This document shows positions 8,332 through 13,279 of a stretch of 13,279 nt of DNA, in pieces. Both the position numbers and the translations under genes were made by a program. Within the stretch, counting starts at the first letter, position 1; every line of letters begins with the position of its first letter. The notes beneath the pieces were generated by a model. The model ran no database searches. It was given only the letters and a program-made list of their open reading frames with translations, and had not been told where the DNA came from. Source of the DNA: Kiritimatiellia bacterium (GTDB lineage: Bacteria; Verrucomicrobiota; Kiritimatiellia; RFP12; UBA3636); NCBI GenBank assembly GCA_016295275.1, contig JAEDLN010000041.1, positions 1-13,279 of the forward strand, in the 5' to 3' direction.

Positions 8332-9818
8332 CTCCTCTGTCCGTCTCCGATATTCGAACGCTCGATGACGCTGCAATCGCTTCGGCCTGGACGCCCGGAA
8401 CACCCCGGCAGGGCGATGAAATCATGTTGATCGCCGCAACCCACCTCGCGGCATTCGTCAACCGCTTGGCTGCACGTTTCCCTTCCCGTCCCGCCATCGT
8501 TGCCGTGCGCGGAAGAGGCAACAACGGCAAGGACACGCAATTGGCCGCCGAACAACTGAAACGCCAAGGCTTCACGGTCTTCGATGTCCCCGTTCCAAAT
8601 GACGCTTCCCCGATTCCGCCGCCCCCTATCGAGAGCGTCCCCGTACCTTGTATCGTTCTGGATGGTATCCTGGGTATCGGCTTCTCCGGTTCTCCCCGCA
8701 AAATGGCCGCCGATTACATCCGGTTCGTCAATCAAATCGGTTCGCGCCGAAATACGCTCGTCCTTTCAGTCGATATTCCCTCCGGTCTTGATGCCGATAC
8801 TGGCGCTTTCGCCTCCCCGAACAATGTCGTTCGAGCCGATTTTACGCTCACGATGGGTGCCCCTAAAAAGGCATTCACGGACGATTCCGCACGCGCACTC
8901 TGCGGTTCCATTGCGCTCGCGCCTCTCCCCTATCCTGCCGACCGCCGAACAATCGTCGACGCGTCGCAAACCGACTTCTTCACCGAAACCGATTTCGAAC
9001 GCCTCTTCCCGCCCCGCCGCCCCTACGATTCCCATAAGGGCTCCTTCGGATTTGTCGATTTGATCGTTGGCTCCTCCAAATACCCGGGAGCCGCAATCCT
9101 CGCTTCGCTCGGCGCTTTGCGTGGCGGTGCGGGACTCTGCTCCGCACACGTCCCCGCATCGATCGCGCCGTCCCTGACCGCCTCGGCTCCGGAACTGATC
9201 GTCACCCCCTACAACGCTCCTCATCTCGATGAAAACGTTTTGTTCCACGATCTCCTTCCAAATCTCAAGCCGAAGCATATCCTCGCAATCGGAAGCGGAT
9301 TGTCTCCACTCGCCTATCCTGCCGTCAGAACGCTTTTTCTGAGCTCGGCAAAAGCCGCTCTCGCTTCTCTTCGCGGCATTGTCGTCGATGCCGACGCCCT
9401 GAATGCTCTGGCGCCTCTCAATGCCCCTCTTCCGCCTCACTGCGTTCTGACGCCCCATCCGGGAGAAGCTGCAAGACTTCTCGAAACAACCCCCGAAGAA
9501 ATCAATCGCAATCGAACGGCAGCCCTCGCCGAACTCGTGAAACGCTCCGGCTGCGTCGTCATCCTAAAGGGCGCCGGCACTCTCGTCGGCGCCCCCAATC
9601 GGCAAACGACCCTGATCCCGACCGGAAATCCCGGCATGGCAAAGGGTGGCTCCGGCGATATCCTCTGCGGCATTGTGGCGGCTTTTCTCGCACAGGGTCT
9701 GCCGCCCTACGAGGCCGCATGCGCTGGCGCCTACGCCCATGCTCTCGCGGCCGATTTCGCCTCGGTCCGCCATTCGCAGCGCTCCCTGCTTCCTACCGAC
9801 CTTTTGGCAGAGCTTTAA
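8328..9818 (+). CDS. nnr: Bifunctional NAD(P)HX repair enzyme (epimerase + ADP-dependent dehydratase)
   Basis: A 496-residue protein repairing hydrated NADH and NADPH. The YjeF-N epimerase half (about 1-215) interconverts R and S hydrates: GRGNNGKD at 62-69, LDGILGIGFSG at 111-121 and DIPSGLDADTG at 149-159. The C-terminal ribokinase-like half (about 225-496) is the (S)-NAD(P)H-hydrate dehydratase: KGSFG at 237-241, VVDADALN at 352-359, TPHPGE at 375-380, LKGAGT at 413-418 and NPGMAKGGSGD at 434-444 with catalytic Asp444. The epimerase half departs from consensus: Lys68 replaces a Gly of GNNGGDG, and the usual LMENAG segment near residue 33 is absent. ATG 8328 is preferred over an in-frame TTG at 8322 because it forms an ATGA overlap with the flippase stop. 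The 3' end overlaps mutY by 3 bases. Confidence 0.92.
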   Translation: MTPLSVSDIRTLDDAAIASAWTPGTPRQGDEIMLIAATHLAAFVNRLAARFPSRPAIVAVRGRGNNGKDTQLAAEQLKRQGFTVFDVPVPNDASPIPPPPIESVPVPCIVLDGILGIGFSGSPRKMAADYIRFVNQIGSRRNTLVLSVDIPSGLDADTGAFASPNNVVRADFTLTMGAPKKAFTDDSARALCGSIALAPLPYPADRRTIVDASQTDFFTETDFERLFPPRRPYDSHKGSFGFVDLIVGSSKYPGAAILASLGALRGGAGLCSAHVPASIAPSLTASAPELIVTPYNAPHLDENVLFHDLLPNLKPKHILAIGSGLSPLAYPAVRTLFLSSAKAALASLRGIVVDADALNALAPLNAPLPPHCVLTPHPGEAARLLETTPEEINRNRTAALAELVKRSGCVVILKGAGTLVGAPNRQTTLIPTGNPGMAKGGSGDILCGIVAAFLAQGLPPYEAACAGAYAHALAADFASVRHSQRSLLPTDLLAEL

Positions 9819-10903
9819 TCCCGCTCTCCCGCCCCCTCGACGGACGTATTCGCCGCTCCCAACGCGAGAGCCCGCCGCGATGCCGTCGCAACCGCAACAT
9901 TCCCGGGTTCCTCATACCGTAGGCAATCTCCCCCGAAACAAATCGCATCGCCCGTTACTTCAAATACATGCAGAATCTGCCGGAAATGCGTAAAAACATG
10001 AACAAGCTCCCCGATTCGGCGAATCCTGTTTTTCCCGTCCGCCTCGATTCCATATTGCTTTCGAACCCTCTTCCAAGCCGCATTTCCCATCGCGTCGCCC
10101 GCCCGAATGGGAACCATCGGAAGCTCCCAAAGCCCCCCCAGCAAACCCTTTTCCGCCCGTTTGGCTAACAAAACCCGCCCAGCCTCGTCATGTTTGCGGA
10201 TGACAAATGCCGCAAACCAACGCTCCGGAAGCGCCTTGCGGACCCGCTTGCCCGGAAATCGCTCCGGGCTCCCCTTTTCCAAACCCTTGCAAAACAACCG
10301 AAGTGGACACGCCTCGCATTTCGGATTTTGCGGAAGACAGATCGTTTCGCCCAATTCCATCATTCCTTCGTTGAAGTCTCCCGGCGAACCCGATGCTTCA
10401 ATCGCAGGCATTAACCATTTCTCCAACTCCGGACGAATCGCCGCCGGAACTCGCGAATCCTCTTTCGCGCGCAACCGCGATACGACTCGAATCACGTTTC
10501 CGTCGACCACCGGACTGGCCTCGCCTTCGCATAGACTCGCCAACGCAGCGGCCGTATAGCCGCCGACTCCCGTAATGCGCTTCCATTCCTCCGATGTCTT
10601 TGGAAACGCCCCCGCCTTGCATACGTCTTGAGCACCTTTATGAAGATTGCGCGCCCTGCTGTAATACCCCAGACCTTCCCATAACTTGAGAACACGCTCC
10701 AATGGCGCCTCCGCCAAGGCTTCTACCGTCGGAAAGGCTTGCAGAAAGCGGGGAAAATACCCTAAAACCGTCTCGATTCTCGTCTGCTGCAACATGATCT
10801 CGCTGACCCAAACCGAATATGGATCGCGAATGCCTCGCCAAGGCAAATCTCTTCGATTTGCCTGAAACCAGCGCACAATCTCCTTTCCAATAATCGCTCT
10901 CAT
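9815..10903 (-). CDS. mutY: A/G-specific adenine DNA glycosylase MutY
   Basis: A 362-residue MutY, which removes adenine mispaired with 8-oxoguanine in base-excision repair. The helix-hairpin-helix glycosylase domain occupies about 1-205: LPWR at 20-23, catalytic Glu35 in SEIMLQQT, the hairpin ITGVGGYTA at 110-118 and catalytic Asp134 in VDGNVIRV. Four [4Fe-4S] ligands follow as Cys189, 196, 199 and 205 (C-X6-C-X2-C-X5-C). A Nudix-like C-terminal domain (about 225-340) that reads 8-oxoG includes FTH at 304-306, comparable to the FSH loop of bacterial MutY. ATG 10903 fits the family's N-terminus (a short helix before LPW); in-frame ATG 10963 and TTG 10972 would add an unlikely Arg-rich leader. 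No strong SD is seen at any of them. It converges on nnr, with the two stop codons overlapping. Confidence 0.95.
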   Translation of the reverse strand: MRAIIGKEIVRWFQANRRDLPWRGIRDPYSVWVSEIMLQQTRIETVLGYFPRFLQAFPTVEALAEAPLERVLKLWEGLGYYSRARNLHKGAQDVCKAGAFPKTSEEWKRITGVGGYTAAALASLCEGEASPVVDGNVIRVVSRLRAKEDSRVPAAIRPELEKWLMPAIEASGSPGDFNEGMMELGETICLPQNPKCEACPLRLFCKGLEKGSPERFPGKRVRKALPERWFAAFVIRKHDEAGRVLLAKRAEKGLLGGLWELPMVPIRAGDAMGNAAWKRVRKQYGIEADGKNRIRRIGELVHVFTHFRQILHVFEVTGDAICFGGDCLRYEEPGNVAVATASRRALALGAANTSVEGAGERD

Positions 10904-11161
10904 GCCATACACTCTATCAACTTTTTCTCTTTGCGTCCCTCCCCTCTCTCGTTTGTCTTGCATTTCCCGCAAAACGGATCTTCACCGTTTCTCGATTTCA
11001 TGAGAACATACGAGTCGGGATTGCAACGCCTTCCCGCCGCCGTATCCGAAGGAGAGATTCCGCACATCCGCCCGAACCGCCTTTGGTGTCTTGCCTGCGC
11101 CCGCCGTTCGCAGACCTCGACAAAATCGCCGCGGTTGGCGTTGCGTCAACAGAAAAGGAAG
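10904..11161. other. Intergenic spacer between Rrf2 regulator and mutY
   Basis: I see no convincing gene here. On the - strand, a 33-codon ORF from 11001 to 10900 has an FCGKC motif and ends on an ATGA with the mutY start, but it lacks an SD. A 6-bp inverted repeat, AAACGG (10972-10977) and CCGTTT (10985-10990) with a 7-base loop, is followed by only a short T run on either strand; it could be a weak terminator after the Rrf2 gene, but only half its pairs are G-C. The mutY promoter is presumably here or further upstream, but I could not pick one out. Confidence 0.4.
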
Positions 11162-11620
11162 CTAGATGCAGTAATCGGGTTCGATCGGCTTGATCGATTC
11201 GGGTGGGGCAAGACGATGCTGATCGGAGGCAATGGCATCCAGAGTAATTTCGCGAAGGGCATCCGAAAGTTTATCGTTCACACTCGCCCATGCCCGCTCC
11301 GGCGCACAACGCCCCTGCCGCTTGCAAATCCCCGGATGTGCCAAACAATGTACAAGCGCCAATTGTCCGTCCATCGCCGTCACAATGTCCAAAAGCGTAA
11401 TCTTCGCCGGAAATCTTGCAAGCCGAAGACCGCCTTTCACGCCGCGCTCGGTAGCCACCAATCCCGCCCGACGGAGCGGAACTGCAATCCGGCTGATGAA
11501 TTTTTCCGAAATCCTTTGCGAGGCTGCGATCTCTTTTATGGTTCGAGGCGAATCCGTCCCGGAGACGGCAAGATCTAAAAGCACGCGAAGAGCATACCGC
11601 GATTTGGCTGTGATTTTCAT
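11162..11620 (-). CDS. Rrf2-family transcriptional regulator, probable Fe-S sensor
   Basis: A 152-residue Rrf2 protein. The start MKITAKSRYALRVLLDLA is typical; the winged helix-turn-helix spans about 26-60 (TIKEIAASQRISEKFISRI), with the wing at RGVKGG (59-64) and the dimerisation helix after about 110. Cys92, Cys99 and Cys105 (C-X6-C-X5-C) lie where IscR, NsrR and RirA relatives hold an iron-sulfur cluster, so it probably senses iron, Fe-S status, oxygen or NO; the ligand is inference. The spacing resembles IscR with one extra residue between the first two cysteines, but no isc or suf genes are in view, so I do not call it IscR. It ends 258 bases upstream of mutY on the same strand. The start codon is preceded by a dyad and a plausible promoter, consistent with autoregulation. 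No SD is visible. Confidence 0.92.
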   Translation of the reverse strand: MKITAKSRYALRVLLDLAVSGTDSPRTIKEIAASQRISEKFISRIAVPLRRAGLVATERGVKGGLRLARFPAKITLLDIVTAMDGQLALVHCLAHPGICKRQGRCAPERAWASVNDKLSDALREITLDAIASDQHRLAPPESIKPIEPDYCI

Positions 11621-11660
11621 CGATCAATACAGTATTTTTTGTCCGTGTCAGTCGGTAAAA
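11621..11660 (-). promoter_or_regulatory. Candidate promoter/operator of the Rrf2 gene
   Basis: On the - strand, TTTACC (11659-11654) lies 17 bases from AATACT (11636-11631), a reasonable sigma70-type -35/-10 pair with four matches in each box. The -10 falls within a perfect odd dyad, AATAC-A-GTATT on + (11626-11636), a likely place for a dimeric regulator to bind. The -10 ends only 10 bases before the ATG, so the transcript would be leaderless or nearly so, which fits the missing SD. This was found by eye and not scored against a background. Confidence 0.35.
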
Positions 11661-11771
11661 ACTACCGTTCTTCACACGTCGGATACTATCTTGATTCGCT
11701 CTTCAATGTCAACCGGAAAAGTATTCTTTCGCCGTTTTCCGATCCGATCGGCTGGCGGATACGTACCGTAT
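11653..11771. promoter_or_regulatory. Three further short dyads upstream of the Rrf2 gene
   Basis: CGGTA-AAAAC-TACCG at 11653-11667, GATA-C-TATC at 11682-11690 and ATACG-TAC-CGTAT at 11759-11771 are perfect short inverted repeats in AT-richer DNA between the regulator and the possible ORF at 11801. The last shares the ATAC/GTATTTTT half-site pattern with the dyad next to the Rrf2 start. They are candidate operators for a divergent promoter region; individually each could occur by chance. Confidence 0.3.
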
Positions 11772-11800
11772 TTTTCGCAAATAAATGACTTCGATCGCCG

Positions 11801-11944
11801 ATGATTTTCTCTTTCCGCCCTTTTCAGAACGGACTGAGCCTCGGCTTACGTTGCCACTTTGCCGAAGAGATGGAAAGCGTCTGGGTGGAGGATTTGAAAA
11901 GCGGACTTCAGTGGCAGACATTGTTCATGCTGAAAGGGGTTTGA
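11801..11944 (+). CDS. Possible small protein (47 aa), unknown
   Basis: An ATG-started 47-codon frame running divergently from the Rrf2 gene; I do not recognise it. The product has two Trp, balanced hydrophobic and acidic residues, and no obvious membrane segment or metal motif. Support is limited to its composition and its position 30 bases after a dyad; there is no SD. It could equally be the leftover 5' end of a gene truncated when the neighbouring IS arrived, or non-coding. An overlapping longer frame from 11785 looks like a compositional shadow. Confidence 0.2.
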   Translation: MIFSFRPFQNGLSLGLRCHFAEEMESVWVEDLKSGLQWQTLFMLKGV

Positions 11945-12052
11945 CGAAGAGGGATGGTTCGCTGGACGACCGGAGACGGATGGTGGAGAAGACCATCCCC
12001 GAAAAGGGTAACGCAAAGCGCCGGCACGACGCCACCGTCCGTCCCCGTCCGA
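11945..12052. other. Spacer before the IS remnant, with a 7-bp hairpin
   Basis: No gene is recognised. GGATGGT (11978-11984) and ACCATCC (11992-11998) form a perfect 7-bp stem with a 7-base loop, directly followed by a small CCC-GAAAA-GGG repeat (11998-12008). No T tract follows on either strand, so it is not a standard intrinsic terminator. Confidence 0.35.
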
Positions 12053-12082
12053 AGGTCTTTTTCCTGTTTTCGGATTTTGGTC

Positions 12083-13071
12083 TTACGCGGCCTTGGCCAT
12101 TTCCTTGCGGTACGCGGCGAACGTATTGCAGCCGCGCTTTTCGTGCAACCTGCGCGTGTTGTAGATCTCGATCGCGCGCTTCACCGCGCAATGACCTCGG
12201 CCCTCGTGCGAAAGCGGCAGTCGAGATCGTACTCGCCCTTGAGAATCCCGTTCAGGCGTTCCGCCATCGCGGTCTCATGGCAGTACGGCTCCTCGGTCAT
12301 GCTCGACAGCCGGCCGAGGGCGGCGAGCACCTCACGTCCTAGTTGGACTTTATCAGCTTTATGTCCCTGACGAGGTTCCGCGAGACCGAAAGCGACGGAT
12401 CTGCTGCGTCGTCTTTGGACGGAAAACGTTCGCTTCTCGACGAGTCGGTTGTACTTTTTCGGCAGGGTGTTGAGCTTGTTGCGCCCGATCAAGGCGTCGG
12501 CCTTCGCGAGTTTCGACTTGATAGCCTCAAGGACCTTAACCGTGCCCTCGCCATGGATTCGTCTCGTGCTCCTCGCGTACGCAGGCGAGGATGAACGCTT
12601 CTTTGACCTCCTTGTGGCGCACGAGACTTCTGGGCCTTGTAGAAGGCCTGCCGCGTGAAGTGGAGCTTGCCGCCGTATCGCCCGACGCCGCGCTTGTTTT
12701 CGCCAGCGACTACATGCGCGATTTCGCGACGGCTTTTTTTACCTCTTCAGGGGTCGTGTTGTGTTCCCGGCAGAGGATGCGAAGCGTGACCTCGTCGATC
12801 TTGTGGGAAATCATCTCGTCGGCGAACGTCTCCTTTGCCTTCCTCGACTCGCCTTCAGGCGCTTGATCTCATCGGCTCCACTTGCGGTCTTCACATGGAT
12901 AATCCTCCCCTTGAGATAGTCGAAGCTCATCCGATTCGTCCGGAAACGGATCGCGGTGGGCGCCCCCCGTACGCCTCCCCCGGTCTCCGCAACCGTCTCC
13001 CACTTCTCGTCACGGAACTCTTCCGTGACCTTGAGCTTGAAGCCCGTACGATACCTTTTTGAGTCCTTCGT
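12083..13071 (-). pseudogene. IS3-family transposase OrfA-OrfB, frameshifted and core-deleted
   Basis: OrfA reads from near 13071 (ACG where ATG would be expected, before KDSKRYRTGFKLKV) to a TAG at 12710, with one frameshift near 12850; its tail is HKIDEVTLRILCREHNTTP then EEVKKAVAKSRM. OrfB begins in the -1 frame at an A7 run (12734-12740): FTRQAFYKAQ, then a shift near 12620 to RHKEVKEAFILACVREEHE, a shift near 12541 to KVLEAIKSKLAKADALIGRN, and a shift near 12415 to NLVRDIKLIKSN, which stops at a junction near 12340. Beyond it come SMTEEPYCHETAMAERLNGI, LKGEYDLDCRFRTRAEVI and, after a shift near 12188, AVKRAIEIYNTRRLHEKRGC ending at the 12083 TAA. The middle of the rve domain, with the first and second catalytic Asp, is missing; the Glu region (AMAERLNG) remains. 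No functional transposase can be made. Confidence 0.85.
12734..12740 (-). promoter_or_regulatory. A7 slippery site for programmed -1 frameshifting in the IS3 remnant
   Basis: On the - strand the OrfA codons are GTA AAA AAA GCC, giving seven A residues 21 bases before the OrfA TAG. Slipping back one base here enters exactly the frame that encodes the OrfB start (through HVVAGENKRG to FTRQAFYKA). IS3-family elements are known to make their OrfAB transposase by -1 slippage on A6-A7 runs, so this is the fossil of that signal. Confidence 0.7.
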
Positions 13072-13119
13072 CTCACCTGTTTTCCTTTCAGAATTTGAAA
13101 AGCAAGTGACAACCTGTCA

Positions 13120-13279
13120 GAACGCGGGACAAACGATGTTTCGTTCGCTATCGTTGCCACATTCCAGATGCCGTAGTCGGTTGCGATCGACTCCGTTCCT
13201 TCGATCTCGATATCCGGCGAGAACGCGAGCAGATAGAGCGGCGTGCGGCATGACATCGTGTCTGCGGTTTGGCGGAGAC
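13120..13279 (-). CDS. Coding-like fragment of unknown function at the window edge
   Basis: The - strand frame is open from the window's right edge (with a possible ATG at 13256) to the outer end of the IS remnant, and runs on into the IS in a frame that is not OrfA. Codons have mostly G or C in the third position and the peptide (PLYLLAFSPDIEIEGTES, then DYGIWNVATIANETSF) looks protein-like, whereas the other two frames are stop-broken or Arg-rich. I do not recognise the family. It may be a host gene interrupted by the IS, entering from outside the window, or simply open by chance. Confidence 0.35.

Larger units (their letters stand above)
12053..13115 (-). mobile_element. Decayed IS3-family insertion sequence
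   Basis: OrfA- and OrfB-like sequence of the IS3 family fills this interval on the - strand. The ends are tentative. An imperfect inverted repeat starting AGGT can be drawn at both sides (reading inward on + from 12053 and on - from 13115; 15 of 28 bases agree without gaps), each containing TTTTC and ATT. A TGACA-ACC-TGTCA dyad lies at 13107-13119, just at the outer left end. No target-site duplication could be identified. At about 1.06 kb it is shorter than the usual 1.2-1.5 kb, consistent with the internal deletion in OrfB. Its + strand has nearly equal C and G, unlike the C-rich host DNA to the left. Confidence 0.7.

Noticed and set aside
11010..11060. A TPsiC-like GTTGCAATC on the - strand suggesting a tRNA
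   Set aside because: The conserved C56 position is G, and I could not pair an acceptor stem or anticodon arm around it.
10982..11110. A - strand stretch reading RNLSFGYGGGKAL, like the start of an ABC transporter ATPase
   Set aside because: No good start codon precedes it, it hits a stop about 20 residues later, and no Walker A follows. Probably chance.
10931..11578. A 215-codon + strand frame across the Rrf2 gene
   Set aside because: It lies mostly antisense to the well-supported Rrf2 gene, and the product is Arg/Pro/Cys-rich with no family features.
11905..11945. TTCATGCTGAAAGG near 11930 as the right end of the IS, resembling TTCAAATTCTGAAAGG near the left end
   Set aside because: It lies about 140 bases beyond the OrfB stop, far for an IS3 element, and matches only with gaps; the pair starting AGGT at 12053/13115 fits better.
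12181..12492. An intact 103-residue protein at the IS
   Set aside because: It is one frame of the broken OrfB, joined across a deletion, not an independent gene.
12066..13085. A 9-base direct repeat GAAAACAGG near both ends of the IS (- strand) as a target-site duplication
   Set aside because: IS3 elements usually duplicate 3-5 bases, and both copies lie inside the proposed inverted repeats, so it is more likely chance.

Overview
The window looks like chromosomal DNA from a Gram-negative bacterium. It carries peptidoglycan precursor enzymes, a DsbD-type periplasmic thiol system and a flippase. A MurC-MurB fusion and little use of Shine-Dalgarno sites tentatively suggest the PVC group (Verrucomicrobia and relatives), but nothing here fixes the taxon.

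Left block, 1-9818, + strand. Seven genes are packed head to tail, with two ATGA stop/start overlaps and gaps of only 7 to 21 bases elsewhere. In order they are: the 3' part of a MurC-MurB fusion, a YihY/BrkB-family membrane protein, a XerC/XerD-type recombinase, a D-aminoacyl-tRNA deacylase fused to a GNAT acetyltransferase, a three-domain DsbD, a polysaccharide flippase-like membrane protein, and a bifunctional NAD(P)HX repair enzyme. They are probably one transcription unit. The theme is cell envelope (murC/murB, dsbD, flippase, YihY) plus quality control (D-aminoacyl-tRNA editing, NAD(P)H-hydrate repair) and chromosome resolution (Xer).

Middle, 9815-11620, - strand. mutY converges on the repair enzyme with a 3-base stop overlap. 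Upstream of it is an Rrf2-family regulator with three cysteines of the iron-sulfur type. The DNA upstream of this regulator holds four short dyads, one overlapping a plausible promoter immediately before its ATG.

Right end, about 11800-13279. A possible 47-residue ORF runs divergently from the regulator. It is followed by a decayed IS3-family insertion sequence on the - strand. The element keeps an OrfA, an A7 slippery run at the OrfA/OrfB junction and a recognisable OrfB, but it has several frameshifts and has lost the middle of its catalytic core. A coding-like fragment of unknown function runs into the window's right edge beside it.

Overall the region is mostly ordinary core genome. The items most worth a second look are the deacylase-acetyltransferase fusion, the IS3 remnant with its intact frameshift signal, and the dyads upstream of the Rrf2 gene. 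I found no CRISPR array, rRNA, tRNA or recognisable defence system.
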